A stretch of 64,000 bases of DNA from Solirubrobacterales bacterium (GTDB taxonomy: Bacteria; Actinomycetota; Thermoleophilia; Solirubrobacterales; Solirubrobacteraceae): positions 1 through 64,000 of the forward strand of contig PLFX01000007.1 in NCBI GenBank assembly GCA_003138355.1, read 5' to 3'. Position numbers and translations under genes: made by a program. Below, piece by piece: positions 38,686 through 47,214 of the stretch (position 1 is the first letter of the stretch; each line of letters begins with the position of its first letter). Below the pieces are notes generated by a model. The model had not been told where the DNA came from. It saw only the letters and a list, made by a program, of their open reading frames with translations, and made no database searches.

Positions 38686-39846
38686 TCAGCCCCGGCCGAG
38701 GAACGTATTCACGTCCGCCTGCTTCGCGGCCGGCGTGATCGTCAGGCCGCCCGGCAAGAGCCCGGTCCCAGTCGGGTAGAGGATCTCCGTCTTACCTGAG
38801 CCGAATAGGCCGAGCGACGCGGCGACGCCCGCGAGCGTTCCGGGGCCCATGTCCGTCTGCAGCGTTTGCGGCGCGTTCCACGCGATCCACGGAAGGCGGA
38901 TGAACCCGGTCGGCGAGAGCGCCTGGTCCTTCATCGCGGCGATCAGCTTCTGCTGGTTGATCTCGCGCGTGAGGTCACTCCAAGCGGGGTCGCAGCTGTT
39001 CTCGCGCGTGCGGGCAAGGACGAGCGCCTGCGCGCCGTCGAGGTGGTGCGTGCCCGGCCGCAGGACGAGCGAGTAACCGCCGTCCTTGGTGCCGCCACTG
39101 ATCTGTGAGTCGACGCAGCCGCCGGTCCAGGTCACCCCGCCCATCGCGTTGACGAGGTTCGGGAAGTTCGTGAAGTTGATCAGGATCACGTGGTTGATCT
39201 TGATCCCGAGGAAGCTTTCGACGGTCCGGATCGCGAGCGCGGCGCCACCGAAGTAATACGCCGCGTTGATCTTCTGTAGGCCGTAGCCCGGTAGGTCGAC
39301 GACCATGTCGCGCGGGATCGACAGGCGCGTCGTGGAGCCGCCGCCGGTGCGCACGAGCATCATCGTGTCCGAGCGTGTGGGGCCGTTCTCGCTGTCGCTG
39401 GCGGCGCCGGGCTCCTTGGAACCTGGCGGGCGGCCGTCCGAGCCGAGCACGAGGATCGTGGTCGCTGAGAAGGGGGGAGTGCCCCCGCCCGAAAGCGCGG
39501 CGACGGCAGAGCTCGGGACACCGGTGGCGATCCACGTGCTGATCACGAAAAGCACGAGTGAGATCCCGATCCAGGCGGCGACGAGCGCGCCAAGCCAGCG
39601 TAGGCCCCGCACCCACCACTTGCGCGGCCGGCGTGGCCCCCGCCTGCGCCGCCACGGCAACCGCGAAGGCCGCTCCTCTTCGGCGTGGATTTCGTCGACG
39701 CCGTCGCGCGCCAGCGCCTCGCGCGAGGCGCGCAGTTCCGCGAGCAGCTCCTGCGGATCCGGATTGCCGCTCTCGCGCCGGCGTAGGCCGCGCGAGGACC
39801 GGTAGCGCTTGTAGGAGCCGCGCGCGGGCTCGGGCTCTTCGACCAT
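38686..39846 (-). CDS. LytR-CpsA-Psr (LCP) family phosphotransferase
   Basis: 386 residues. A basic cytoplasmic N-terminus (about 110 residues) is followed by one membrane segment (LGALVAAWIGISLVLFVIST) and an extracytoplasmic LCP domain. The domain has TILVLGSDGRPP, RSDTMMLVRTG, RLSIPRDMVVDLPGYG, KINAAYYFGG and the conserved LDGAQALVLARTREN. LCP enzymes attach glycopolymers to peptidoglycan. ATG 39846 follows TATAGA by 10 bases on the minus strand, which decides against a longer frame from 40014. It is divergent from the ROK kinase. Confidence 0.92.
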   Translation of the reverse strand: MVEEPEPARGSYKRYRSSRGLRRRESGNPDPQELLAELRASREALARDGVDEIHAEEERPSRLPWRRRRGPRRPRKWWVRGLRWLGALVAAWIGISLVLFVISTWIATGVPSSAVAALSGGGTPPFSATTILVLGSDGRPPGSKEPGAASDSENGPTRSDTMMLVRTGGGSTTRLSIPRDMVVDLPGYGLQKINAAYYFGGAALAIRTVESFLGIKINHVILINFTNFPNLVNAMGGVTWTGGCVDSQISGGTKDGGYSLVLRPGTHHLDGAQALVLARTRENSCDPAWSDLTREINQQKLIAAMKDQALSPTGFIRLPWIAWNAPQTLQTDMGPGTLAGVAASLGLFGSGKTEILYPTGTGLLPGGLTITPAAKQADVNTFLGRG

Positions 39847-39856
39847 CAGGGCGCCG

Positions 39857-39864
39857 TCTATAGT
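39857..39864. promoter_or_regulatory. Shared -10 core for two divergent genes
   Basis: The 8-mer TCTATAGT gives TATAGT (39859-39864) on the plus strand, 7 bases before GTG 39872. It also gives TATAGA (39862-39857) on the minus strand, 10 bases before ATG 39846. One near-symmetric core could thus drive both leaderless transcripts. Confidence 0.5.
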
Positions 39865-39871
39865 GGCGGAG

Positions 39872-40843
39872 GTGCCGGCTGAATGCGTCATCGGGGTGGA
39901 CCTCGGCGGCACAAAAGCGGTTGCGGCGGCGGTCGATCGTGAGCTCGCGATGCGCCATCGGGCGCGTCGCGAGATCCTCCGGCAGGACCTCCCGACGCTG
40001 CTCGCGACGCTCACCGCGCTCGTCGACGAGGTGCGCGAGGGGGTTCGCGGCGAGGTCGAAGGTGTTGGCTTCGGGATCCCCTGTTTGATCGATCAGGATC
40101 GTCATCTCGCCGCCTCTTCGGTGCATCTGCCGATCGAGGGCCTCGCCTTTGCGGACGTGATGGCGGAACGCCTCGGTATCCCCGCTTTCATGGACAACGA
40201 CGGCAACCTCGCCCTCCTGGCCGAGCACCACGCGGGCGCTGCGCGCGGGGAGCAGAACGCGGTCATGATCACGCTCGGGACCGGAGTCGCGGGCGGGATC
40301 GTGATCGCGGGCGAGCTCTACCGCGGCGCGCAGGGTGCGGGCGCCGAGCTGGGGCACATGATCGTCGACGCCGACGGGCCCGAGTGCGGACCCGGTTGCC
40401 CGAGCCGTGGCTGTCTGGAGGCGCTCTGCTCCGGCAGCGCGCTCGCGCGCGACGCGCTGGCCTTCGCGCGCAACGCGCCCGACTCGCGCCTCGGGCAGGC
40501 GCTTGCGCAGGGGCGCGATATCAACGGTCCGCTCGTGACGGAGCTCGCCTTCGATGGCGACCCGGACGCAGCCACGCTCCTCACAAGGCTCGGCGAGTGG
40601 CTCGGCATCGGCCTTGCCAACGTCGCGAACATCTTCAATCCCGACGTGGTCGTCGTCGGCGGGGGCGTGATGGCCGCCGGTGAGCTGATCCTCGGCCCGG
40701 CCCGTCGCGTCCTGGCGGATCGGGCGCTCGCGCTGCCCGCCGCGCACCTCCGCGTCACGCCGGCGCGATTCGGCGCCGACGCGGGCGTGCTCGGCGCTGC
40801 GCTCTTTGCGCGCGAGCGTCTGCGCCAGCGGGTAAGGGCATGA
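39872..40843 (+). CDS. ROK-family sugar kinase, probable glucokinase
   Basis: 323 residues. The ATP site CVIGVDLGGTKAVAAAVD, the middle FMDNDGNLALLAEH with catalytic Asp, the VMITLGTGVAGGIVI loop and the zinc motif ECGPGCPSRGCLEALC define the ROK family. ROK glucokinases phosphorylate glucose to glucose-6-phosphate with ATP. GTG 39872 is preferred over GTG 39863 because the latter overlaps the -10 box. Substrate is inferred. The stop overlaps rsmI. Confidence 0.88.
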   Translation: MPAECVIGVDLGGTKAVAAAVDRELAMRHRARREILRQDLPTLLATLTALVDEVREGVRGEVEGVGFGIPCLIDQDRHLAASSVHLPIEGLAFADVMAERLGIPAFMDNDGNLALLAEHHAGAARGEQNAVMITLGTGVAGGIVIAGELYRGAQGAGAELGHMIVDADGPECGPGCPSRGCLEALCSGSALARDALAFARNAPDSRLGQALAQGRDINGPLVTELAFDGDPDAATLLTRLGEWLGIGLANVANIFNPDVVVVGGGVMAAGELILGPARRVLADRALALPAAHLRVTPARFGADAGVLGAALFARERLRQRVRA

Positions 40844-41655
40844 GCGCGGGACGGCTGATCGTCTGCCCGACGCCGATCGGCAACCTCGAGGACGTCACGC
40901 TGCGTGTTCTCGCGGCGCTGCGCGAAGCGGACATCGTGGCCTGCGAGGACACGCGCCGCACGCGCACCCTGCTGCAGCGCTACGGCGTGACGGGCACGCT
41001 GATCAGCTACCACGAGCACAACGAGCGCGAGCGCGCCGCCGAGCTCATCCCGCGCATGCGCTCCGGCGCCGTCGTCGCGCTCGTCTCGGACGCCGGGATG
41101 CCGCTCGTCTCCGACCCCGGCTTCATCCTCGTCGAGGCGTGCGTAGCCGCCGGTCTGCCGGTGGAGGTCCTGCCGGGACCGAGCTCGGCGATCGCCGCGC
41201 TTGTCGCGTCCGGTCTGCCCGCGGAGCGCTGGCGCTTCACGGGCTTTCTTCCCCGCAAGCGCCAAGAGCTCGCGGATCTCCTGCTCACGACCACCGATAC
41301 GCTCGTCGCCTTCGAGTCCCCCAAACGCCTGCCCCGGACGCTCGCGCTGCTCGCGCAAGCCGATCCCGCGCGCCCAGCCGCCGTCTGTCGCGAACTGACG
41401 AAGCTCCACGAAGAGGTCCGCCGCGGCAGCGCGTCCGAGCTCGCCGCGCACTACGCCGAAGAACCGCCGCGCGGCGAGGTCGTGCTCGTCGTGGGCGCCG
41501 CACCGGAGGGTCCCCACGACGAGGACCGAGCCCTCCAAGCGCTTAACACCCTCGTCGCAGCGGGCGCCAAGCCCCGCCCAGCCGCCAAGGTCGTAGCCGA
41601 GCTCACCGGCGTCCCCGCAAACCGCCTCTACAAAGCGCACACCCAAGCCCGATGA
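40840..41655 (+). CDS. rsmI: 16S rRNA 2'-O-methyltransferase RsmI
   Basis: 271 residues of the tetrapyrrole-methylase fold: LIVCPTPIGNLEDVTLR at the N-terminus, CEDTRRTRTLLQRYG, ALVSDAGMPLVSDPG and VEVLPGPSSAIAALVASGLP. RsmI methylates C1402 of 16S rRNA using SAM. Directly upstream of metG and tatD, a conserved arrangement. ATG 40840 overlaps the ROK stop. Confidence 0.95.
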   Translation: MSAGRLIVCPTPIGNLEDVTLRVLAALREADIVACEDTRRTRTLLQRYGVTGTLISYHEHNERERAAELIPRMRSGAVVALVSDAGMPLVSDPGFILVEACVAAGLPVEVLPGPSSAIAALVASGLPAERWRFTGFLPRKRQELADLLLTTTDTLVAFESPKRLPRTLALLAQADPARPAAVCRELTKLHEEVRRGSASELAAHYAEEPPRGEVVLVVGAAPEGPHDEDRALQALNTLVAAGAKPRPAAKVVAELTGVPANRLYKAHTQAR

Positions 41656-41752
41656 CGCGCGCTATCGGGCGTCACCAACCGACGCTTCCCACAAAACCGC
41701 ACGAAGCCAGCGAGGAGCGCCGCTCGCGCGCACCCGGGCTCCCCGCACCCCA

Positions 41753-43252
41753 ATGAGCGGCGCCCGCAGCTTCTACGCCACCACAGCGATCGATTACGTC
41801 AACGGCGCGCCGCACCTCGGCCACGCCTACGAGAAGATCGCGACCGACATTCTCGCCCGCAACGCGCGCCAGCGCGGGCGCGACGTCTTCTTTCTCACCG
41901 GAACCGACGAGCATGGCGAGCCGGTCGCCGACGCGGCGGCGGCGGAGGGAGTCTCACCGCAGGAGCTCGTCGATCGCAATGCCGAGCGCTTTCGCGCGCT
42001 GACAGGCGCCCTCGGGCTCTCGAACGACTTCTTCATCCGCACAACCGATGCCGGCCACGTCGAGCGCGTGCAGCAGGTGCTGCAGAGGGTCTACGACGCG
42101 GGTCACGTCTATCTCGGCACCTACGAGGGCTGGTACTGCCCGCGCTGCGCCGACTTCAAGACGGAAGCCGATACCGGACCCGGCAACACCTGCCTGATCC
42201 ACGGCATCGCGCTCGACCGCCACAGCGAGGAGAACTACTTCTTCCGTCTCTCCGCCTTCCAGGCCCAGCTCGAAGACCTCTTCGCCACGCGCCCGGACTT
42301 CGTCCTCCCGCGACACCAGTTCAACGCCGCCCATGCCTTCCTCGGCGGCGGCCTGACCGACGTCTCGCTCACGCGCAAGGAGCTCACCTGGGGCGTGCCG
42401 GTCCCCTGGGATTCGGGTCACGTCTTCTACGTCTGGTTCGACGCGCTGCTCAACTACGTGACCGCGCTCGGCTACGCGGAGCCCGGCACCGACCTGACGG
42501 CGCGCTTCTGGCCCGCGACGTTCCACGTCATCGGCAAGGACATCCTCAAGTTCCACACGATCTACTGGCCCGCTCTTTTGATGGCCGCCGAGCTCGAGCT
42601 TCCGCGCCACGTCTGGGTCCATGGCTTCCTCTTCGGTCCCGACGGCGAGAAGATGTCGAAGTCGGCGGGCAACGTGCTCGATCCGTTCGAGGTGATCGAC
42701 GAGTTCGGCGTCGACGTCCTGCGCCACTACCTGTTCCGCGAGGTGACCGCCGGCCAGGACGGCCCCGTCTCGCTCGACGGGCTGCGCACGCGCTACGCGA
42801 CCGAGCTCGCGAACGAATACGGAAATCTCGCTTCGCGCACACTCAACATGCTCGAGCGCTACAGCTCCCGCACGGTACCCGCGGTGGCGCTCGACCCCGC
42901 GCTCGCGTCCGACCTGGACGGGCTTGCCGCGCGCGTCGACGGACTCCTCGACCGCGCCGAGATCTCGACTGCCCTCGAGGAGATCTGGCAGTCGGTCCGC
43001 CGCCTCAATCGGTACGTCGAGGAGAAGGCCCCGTGGCAGTTGGCACGCAACGACGACCCCGCGCTACCAGCAGTGCTCGCATCCCTCGCGGAGGGCCTGC
43101 GCGTCGTGACGGTCGCCCTTCATCCCTACATGCCCACGAAGACAGCCGATCTTCTTCGGGCGCTCGGGCGCCCCGACGTGCACGCGCGCGAATTCGCCGA
43201 GAATGGCTGGGGTGGCGTCACAGGCTCGCTGCCGCCGCTCTTCCCGAAGTAA
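41753..43252 (+). CDS. metG: Methionyl-tRNA synthetase
   Basis: 499 residues, class I. The HIGH-like motif is in YVNGAPHLGHAYEK, a reduced metal-binding knuckle is CPRCADF, and KMSKS is in DGEKMSKSAGNVLDP. The anticodon-binding helical domain ends in LHPYMPTKTADLL. No C-terminal dimerisation domain is present, as in mycobacterial MetRS. The 97 bp before the ATG (41656-41752) contain no gene, and I saw no T-box or riboswitch there. Confidence 0.96.
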   Translation: MSGARSFYATTAIDYVNGAPHLGHAYEKIATDILARNARQRGRDVFFLTGTDEHGEPVADAAAAEGVSPQELVDRNAERFRALTGALGLSNDFFIRTTDAGHVERVQQVLQRVYDAGHVYLGTYEGWYCPRCADFKTEADTGPGNTCLIHGIALDRHSEENYFFRLSAFQAQLEDLFATRPDFVLPRHQFNAAHAFLGGGLTDVSLTRKELTWGVPVPWDSGHVFYVWFDALLNYVTALGYAEPGTDLTARFWPATFHVIGKDILKFHTIYWPALLMAAELELPRHVWVHGFLFGPDGEKMSKSAGNVLDPFEVIDEFGVDVLRHYLFREVTAGQDGPVSLDGLRTRYATELANEYGNLASRTLNMLERYSSRTVPAVALDPALASDLDGLAARVDGLLDRAEISTALEEIWQSVRRLNRYVEEKAPWQLARNDDPALPAVLASLAEGLRVVTVALHPYMPTKTADLLRALGRPDVHAREFAENGWGGVTGSLPPLFPK

Positions 43253-43258
43253 GCGAAG

Positions 43259-43999
43259 GTGATCGATTCGCACACCCATCTCGGGGCCTGTCGTAAGCCT
43301 GCCGAGGTTCTCGTGCGTGACGCTGCAACCGCCGGGGTGCGGCGAATCGTCACCGTTGGAACCGATCCGGACTCGTGCGCGGACGCGCTCACGACCGCCG
43401 TCGGCTTTCCCGAGGTCTACGCGGCCATCGGATGCCACCCGAACAACGCGGAACTGCTCGACGAGGACCATCTGCGCCGCGACGCCCGGCACGCGCGCTG
43501 CGTCGCGGTTGGCGAGACGGGCCTCGACTACTACCGCGACCGCTCCCCGCGAGACGCCCAGCAACGCGCCTTCGAGTTCCAGATCTCGCTCGCCCGCGAA
43601 ACCGGCAAGGCGCTTGTGATCCATACCCGCGACGCGGCCGACGACACGCTGCGAACGCTCCACTCGCAAGCCCAGGATCTACGCGTGATGCTCCACTGCT
43701 TCTCGATGCCCGAGCGCCTCGACGAGTGCCTCGAGGCGGGTTGGTGGATCTCGTTCGCCGGCAACGTGACCTACCGCGCCAACGAGGAGCTCGCGAACGC
43801 GGTCGAGCGCGTCCCATCCGAGCGTCTGCTCGTTGAGACCGACGCGCCCTATCTCGCGCCCCAATCCCGCCGCGGCAAGCCGAACGAACCGGCCTTCGTC
43901 CGCGAAACGGCGGAGTTCGTCGCGGCACGTCGCGGAACCAGCTACGCCGAGCTCGAGGCGAGCGTCGGCGCGAGCGCTGCCGCACTGTTCAACTGGTAG
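43259..43999 (+). CDS. tatD: TatD-family metal-dependent deoxyribonuclease
   Basis: 246 residues. Metal ligands appear in MIDSHTHLG, VGETGLDYYRD, LVIHTRDAADD, MLHCFSMPE and LVETDAPYLAP, the normal TatD/YcfH set. The family has 3'-5' DNase activity. The GTG start lies 6 bp after metG, with AGCGAAG just before it. The metG-tatD-rsmA neighbourhood is conserved in actinobacteria. Here an MFS gene on the other strand separates tatD from rsmA; the two 3' ends overlap by 11 bp. Confidence 0.94.
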   Translation: MIDSHTHLGACRKPAEVLVRDAATAGVRRIVTVGTDPDSCADALTTAVGFPEVYAAIGCHPNNAELLDEDHLRRDARHARCVAVGETGLDYYRDRSPRDAQQRAFEFQISLARETGKALVIHTRDAADDTLRTLHSQAQDLRVMLHCFSMPERLDECLEAGWWISFAGNVTYRANEELANAVERVPSERLLVETDAPYLAPQSRRGKPNEPAFVRETAEFVAARRGTSYAELEASVGASAAALFNW

Positions 44000-45266
44000 C
44001 CGCGGCGGCGTCTCGGGCTCGGACGCGCCCGAGCGCGAGCGTGCAAACGAAGCCGATCACGCAGGCGCAAGCGATCGCTTCGAATCCCGTGTCGAACGAG
44101 CCGGTTGCGTCCTTGATCGCCCCGAGCGCGTAAATGAACGTGAAGGCGCCGAGGTTCGCGAAGCCGTTGCCGAAGCCCGATAGAAAGCCCGCGCTGCGGC
44201 TTCCGAAGAGCTCGATCGGGACCGAGAACAAGGGCCCGAAGTAGAGCTGCGAGAAGATTGCGTTGATCACGACCGCGACGATGAGCGTCGCCAGGCTGCG
44301 CGAGCTGGCGAGCAGCACCAGGTTGGCGCCCAGCGCGACGAGCGAGATCGCGATCACGCTGATCGGGCGCCCGAGGCGGTCTGCCACGTAGCCGCCGATG
44401 AGGTTCGACGGGGCGCTGATCGCGGCACCGAGCGCAACCAGTGCGCCGGCGACCTGGAGCGAGTAGTGGCGCTGCACAACGACGTACGTGGGCAGCCAGA
44501 CATTGACGCCAAACACGACCGCGAGCCGCACGTACTGGATCGCGGCAACGAGCCAGAGCGCAGGCCGACGCAGCAGCCGCCGCACTTCGCCGGGCGGCGC
44601 GCTCGCGCCGCTGTGGCCGGACGCCGGCGCCGCGCGCGAGCGCACGGCGAAGATGACGAGCGCGACGAGGCCGAGCCCTGAGAACAGCTGGAAGTTCCCG
44701 CGCCAACCGAGTGGCCCGACGAGGACCGGGCCGAGCAGGTTGAGGAAGACGCTCGAGGACACGCCGCCCGCGAGGTAGAGGCCGAGCGCTGTCGCACGCC
44801 GCGTCGGCGGGAACAGGCGCGTCATCAACAGCAGCCCGGGGGCGAAGACGAGCGCGCGAAAGACGCCGGTCGCAGCCTGGTTGACGATCAGCCCGGCGTA
44901 CCCGCGCTGGAGCGAGAAGGACAGCGCGAGCGCGTCGACGGCGATCAGGCCGGCGATGAACACGCGTCGCGGGCCCACGCGGTCGGCCAGCAGCCCGGAC
45001 GGAATCTGCATCGCGGCGTAAGCGAGCGTCGAGGCTGCGTCGAGCGTGCCGGCCTGGGCGAAGCTGAGGTGCAGCTGGTGGCGGATCAGCGGCAGGAACA
45101 GGGCGACGCCGCCGAGCACGAGCGATTGCGAGCTCTGGCAGGCCATCAATACGAGCGCGTCCAGCCAGCGCGGTCCGCGTGCCGTGGAGGCGCCCTGCGG
45201 CGCATCTTCGCCGAGCGCGAAGGAAGCGGGCAGGGCCGCATGGTGGCGGCGCTCGGGGCCCGTCAT
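43989..45266 (-). CDS. Major facilitator superfamily transporter
   Basis: 425 residues from ATG 45266 with about twelve membrane segments. The loop between segments 2 and 3 carries GLLADRVGPRRVF, the MFS signature A, and a degenerate repeat of it (GGYVADRLGRP) appears in the second half. The substrate is unknown. It is inserted antisense between tatD and rsmA in an otherwise conserved cluster, which suggests a later insertion. Confidence 0.88.
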   Translation of the reverse strand: MTGPERRHHAALPASFALGEDAPQGASTARGPRWLDALVLMACQSSQSLVLGGVALFLPLIRHQLHLSFAQAGTLDAASTLAYAAMQIPSGLLADRVGPRRVFIAGLIAVDALALSFSLQRGYAGLIVNQAATGVFRALVFAPGLLLMTRLFPPTRRATALGLYLAGGVSSSVFLNLLGPVLVGPLGWRGNFQLFSGLGLVALVIFAVRSRAAPASGHSGASAPPGEVRRLLRRPALWLVAAIQYVRLAVVFGVNVWLPTYVVVQRHYSLQVAGALVALGAAISAPSNLIGGYVADRLGRPISVIAISLVALGANLVLLASSRSLATLIVAVVINAIFSQLYFGPLFSVPIELFGSRSAGFLSGFGNGFANLGAFTFIYALGAIKDATGSFDTGFEAIACACVIGFVCTLALGRVRARDAAAATS

Positions 45267-45353
45267 CGGGCGAAAGATAGCCCTGGCGGCGCATCCAAGA
45301 TGCGTCGCGGTTGGGCTCGCGACAGGCAAACGCGTGCCCCGCGGTCACAATCC

Positions 45354-46178
45354 ATGACCGTGCCCCCGGCTACACAACCAACGCTTCGCCGTATGGCGGA
45401 GTTCGCGGTTCGACCGCGGCGTTCGCTCGGCCAGAACTTCCTTGTCGACTCGAACATCCTTGGCGTCATCGCGCGCGCTGCCGAACTCACGCCGCAGGAC
45501 GTCGTGCTGGAGATCGGCGGTGGCGTCGGCGTGCTCTCCGAGTACCTTGCAGAACGTGTTGGCTTCGTTCACGTCGTCGAGATCGATCGGGCGCTCGAGC
45601 CGCCGTTGCGTGATGCGCTCGCGCCGTATGCGCAGCGCAGTGCGCTTCATCTCGCGGACGCGCTCGGGCTCGATCTCGCGGCGCTTGCGCCGGCGCCAAC
45701 GAAGGTCGTCGCGAACCTTCCGTACGGGATTGCGGCGAGCGCGATCCTGCGTACGATCGAGGATCTCCCGAGCGTGAGCCGGTGGCTGGCCATGGTCCAG
45801 CGGGAGGTCGGCGAGCGCTTCGCCGCGAAGCCGGGCAGCCGCGTCTACGGTATCCCGAGCGTCCTCGCCCAGCTCGTATGCGACGTTCGCGTCGTACGCG
45901 CGATACCGCGGAGCGTCTTCTACCCGGTCCCGCGCGTCGATTCCGTGTTGCTGCGGCTCGATCGGCGCGGCGCGCCGATCGAAGCCTCGCATGCCGAGCT
46001 TGTCCGTGCTGGGTTTGCGCATCGGCGCAAGACCCTGGCCGCGTCATTGCAGCTGGCGGCGGGAGTCGACGCGGAGCGGACGCGGACGGTGCTCGCTCGG
46101 CTTGGTAGGCCAGTGAACGTGCGTGCGGAGGCTTTAAGCCCGGCGGAGCTGCTAGCGGTGGCCAAGGCGCTCGCGTGA
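45354..46178 (+). CDS. rsmA: 16S rRNA adenine dimethyltransferase RsmA (KsgA)
   Basis: 274 residues. RRSLGQNFLVDSNILGVI, the SAM motif VLEIGGGVGVLSEYL, VVEIDRAL and the catalytic VVANLPYGIAASAIL are all present, plus the later FYPVPRVDSVLLRL. It dimethylates two adjacent adenosines near the 3' end of 16S rRNA. ATG 45354 gives the normal length; the open frame continues upstream to 45069 without homology. The stop overlaps ispE. Confidence 0.95.
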   Translation: MTVPPATQPTLRRMAEFAVRPRRSLGQNFLVDSNILGVIARAAELTPQDVVLEIGGGVGVLSEYLAERVGFVHVVEIDRALEPPLRDALAPYAQRSALHLADALGLDLAALAPAPTKVVANLPYGIAASAILRTIEDLPSVSRWLAMVQREVGERFAAKPGSRVYGIPSVLAQLVCDVRVVRAIPRSVFYPVPRVDSVLLRLDRRGAPIEASHAELVRAGFAHRRKTLAASLQLAAGVDAERTRTVLARLGRPVNVRAEALSPAELLAVAKALA

Positions 46179-46990
46179 GGGACCTTGCGCCGGCCAAGGT
46201 CAACCTCTGCCTCTACCTCGGCCCGCTGCGCTCCGACGGCTACCACGAGATCCTCTCGGTCTTCCAGTCGGTCAGCCTTTACGACGAGGTCGAGCTGACC
46301 GATCACGACGGTCCGGCCGACGAGATCCGGTGCCCGGGCGTCGAGGGCCCCAACCTCGCAGGGCGGGCGATCGCCGTCTTTCGCGAGGCGACCGGATGGG
46401 AGGGCCCGCCGCAGCTTCTGCGCGTCGCGAAGCGGATCCCGGTTGCCGCCGGCCTCGGCGGCGGCTCGGCTGATGCCGCCGCCGCTCTGCGCCTGCTCGC
46501 GCGGCGCTCGGGTCTGAGGACGGATCTCCACGCGCTCGCGACCTGGCTTGGCGCCGACGTCCCAAGCCAGCTCGAGCCTGGTCGCTGGCTTGTCGAGGGG
46601 ATCGGCGAGCGCCTCACACGCCTCCCCGATCCCGATCCCTGCGGGATCCTGATCCTGCCGGCTGACGTGGAGCTCTCGACGGCCGCGGTTTACGCCAAGG
46701 CCGACGCGCTCGGGCTGGGACGCAGCAGCGAGGAGTTAGGCCGGCTGCGCGCCGCGCTCGATCCGATGCGCCCTGCGCCGGTCAACGACCTCGCGCCGGC
46801 CGCGCGAGCGCTCGAGCCCACGATCGACGCCGCGATCGACAGATTCTCGGGCTCGGTCTCGGGCTCTGGCCCGACCGTGTTCTCCGTGTTTCCTACACTC
46901 CAGGGCGCGCAGAACGCCGCGGACGAGCTCGCCGCGACGGGCGTTCCAGCATTCGCCTGCACCCCCGTTCACAATTCAACGCTCACGTGA
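46175..46990 (+). CDS. ispE: 4-diphosphocytidyl-2-C-methyl-D-erythritol kinase
   Basis: 271 residues of the GHMP kinase family. The N-terminal APAKVNLCLYLG, the ATP loop PVAAGLGGGSADAAAALR and the C-terminal SGSGPTVFSVF are present. It acts in the MEP pathway to isopentenyl diphosphate. GTG 46175 overlaps the rsmA stop. The next small gene overlaps its stop. Confidence 0.95.
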   Translation: MRDLAPAKVNLCLYLGPLRSDGYHEILSVFQSVSLYDEVELTDHDGPADEIRCPGVEGPNLAGRAIAVFREATGWEGPPQLLRVAKRIPVAAGLGGGSADAAAALRLLARRSGLRTDLHALATWLGADVPSQLEPGRWLVEGIGERLTRLPDPDPCGILILPADVELSTAAVYAKADALGLGRSSEELGRLRAALDPMRPAPVNDLAPAARALEPTIDAAIDRFSGSVSGSGPTVFSVFPTLQGAQNAADELAATGVPAFACTPVHNSTLT

Positions 46991-47214
46991 GCCGGACGAA
47001 CATCATCTACATCGCCGTCGGCGCCTGCGCGGTCGTCGGCTTGGGCGTGTGGGTGTCGATGATCCTGGTGCCCGCCTGGACCGCCTACACGCGCCTCTGG
47101 CAGCGCGTTGTTGCCGGGCTGCTCTCGCTGTATGTGGCCGCGGTGATGGCGAGCGCCGGCATCGCCCTCGGCGTACTCCTCGTCCCCTGGGTCTGGGACC
47201 GAATCCACTCTTGA
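46987..47214 (+). CDS. Small membrane protein, two to three helices
   Basis: 75 residues: NIIYIAVGACAVVGLGVWVS at the N-terminus, a short loop with TAYTRLWQR, and a second hydrophobic half (VVAGLLSLYVAAVMASAGIA). GTG 46987 overlaps the ispE stop and the next gene's TTG overlaps this stop, so all three are coupled. No family is recognised. Position suggests a membrane-linked function shared with the PucR gene. Confidence 0.65.
   Translation: MSRTNIIYIAVGACAVVGLGVWVSMILVPAWTAYTRLWQRVVAGLLSLYVAAVMASAGIALGVLLVPWVWDRIHS

Noticed and set aside
41656-41752. Possible riboswitch or T-box before metG
   Set aside because: No conserved T-box or SAM-riboswitch elements could be seen in the 97 bases.
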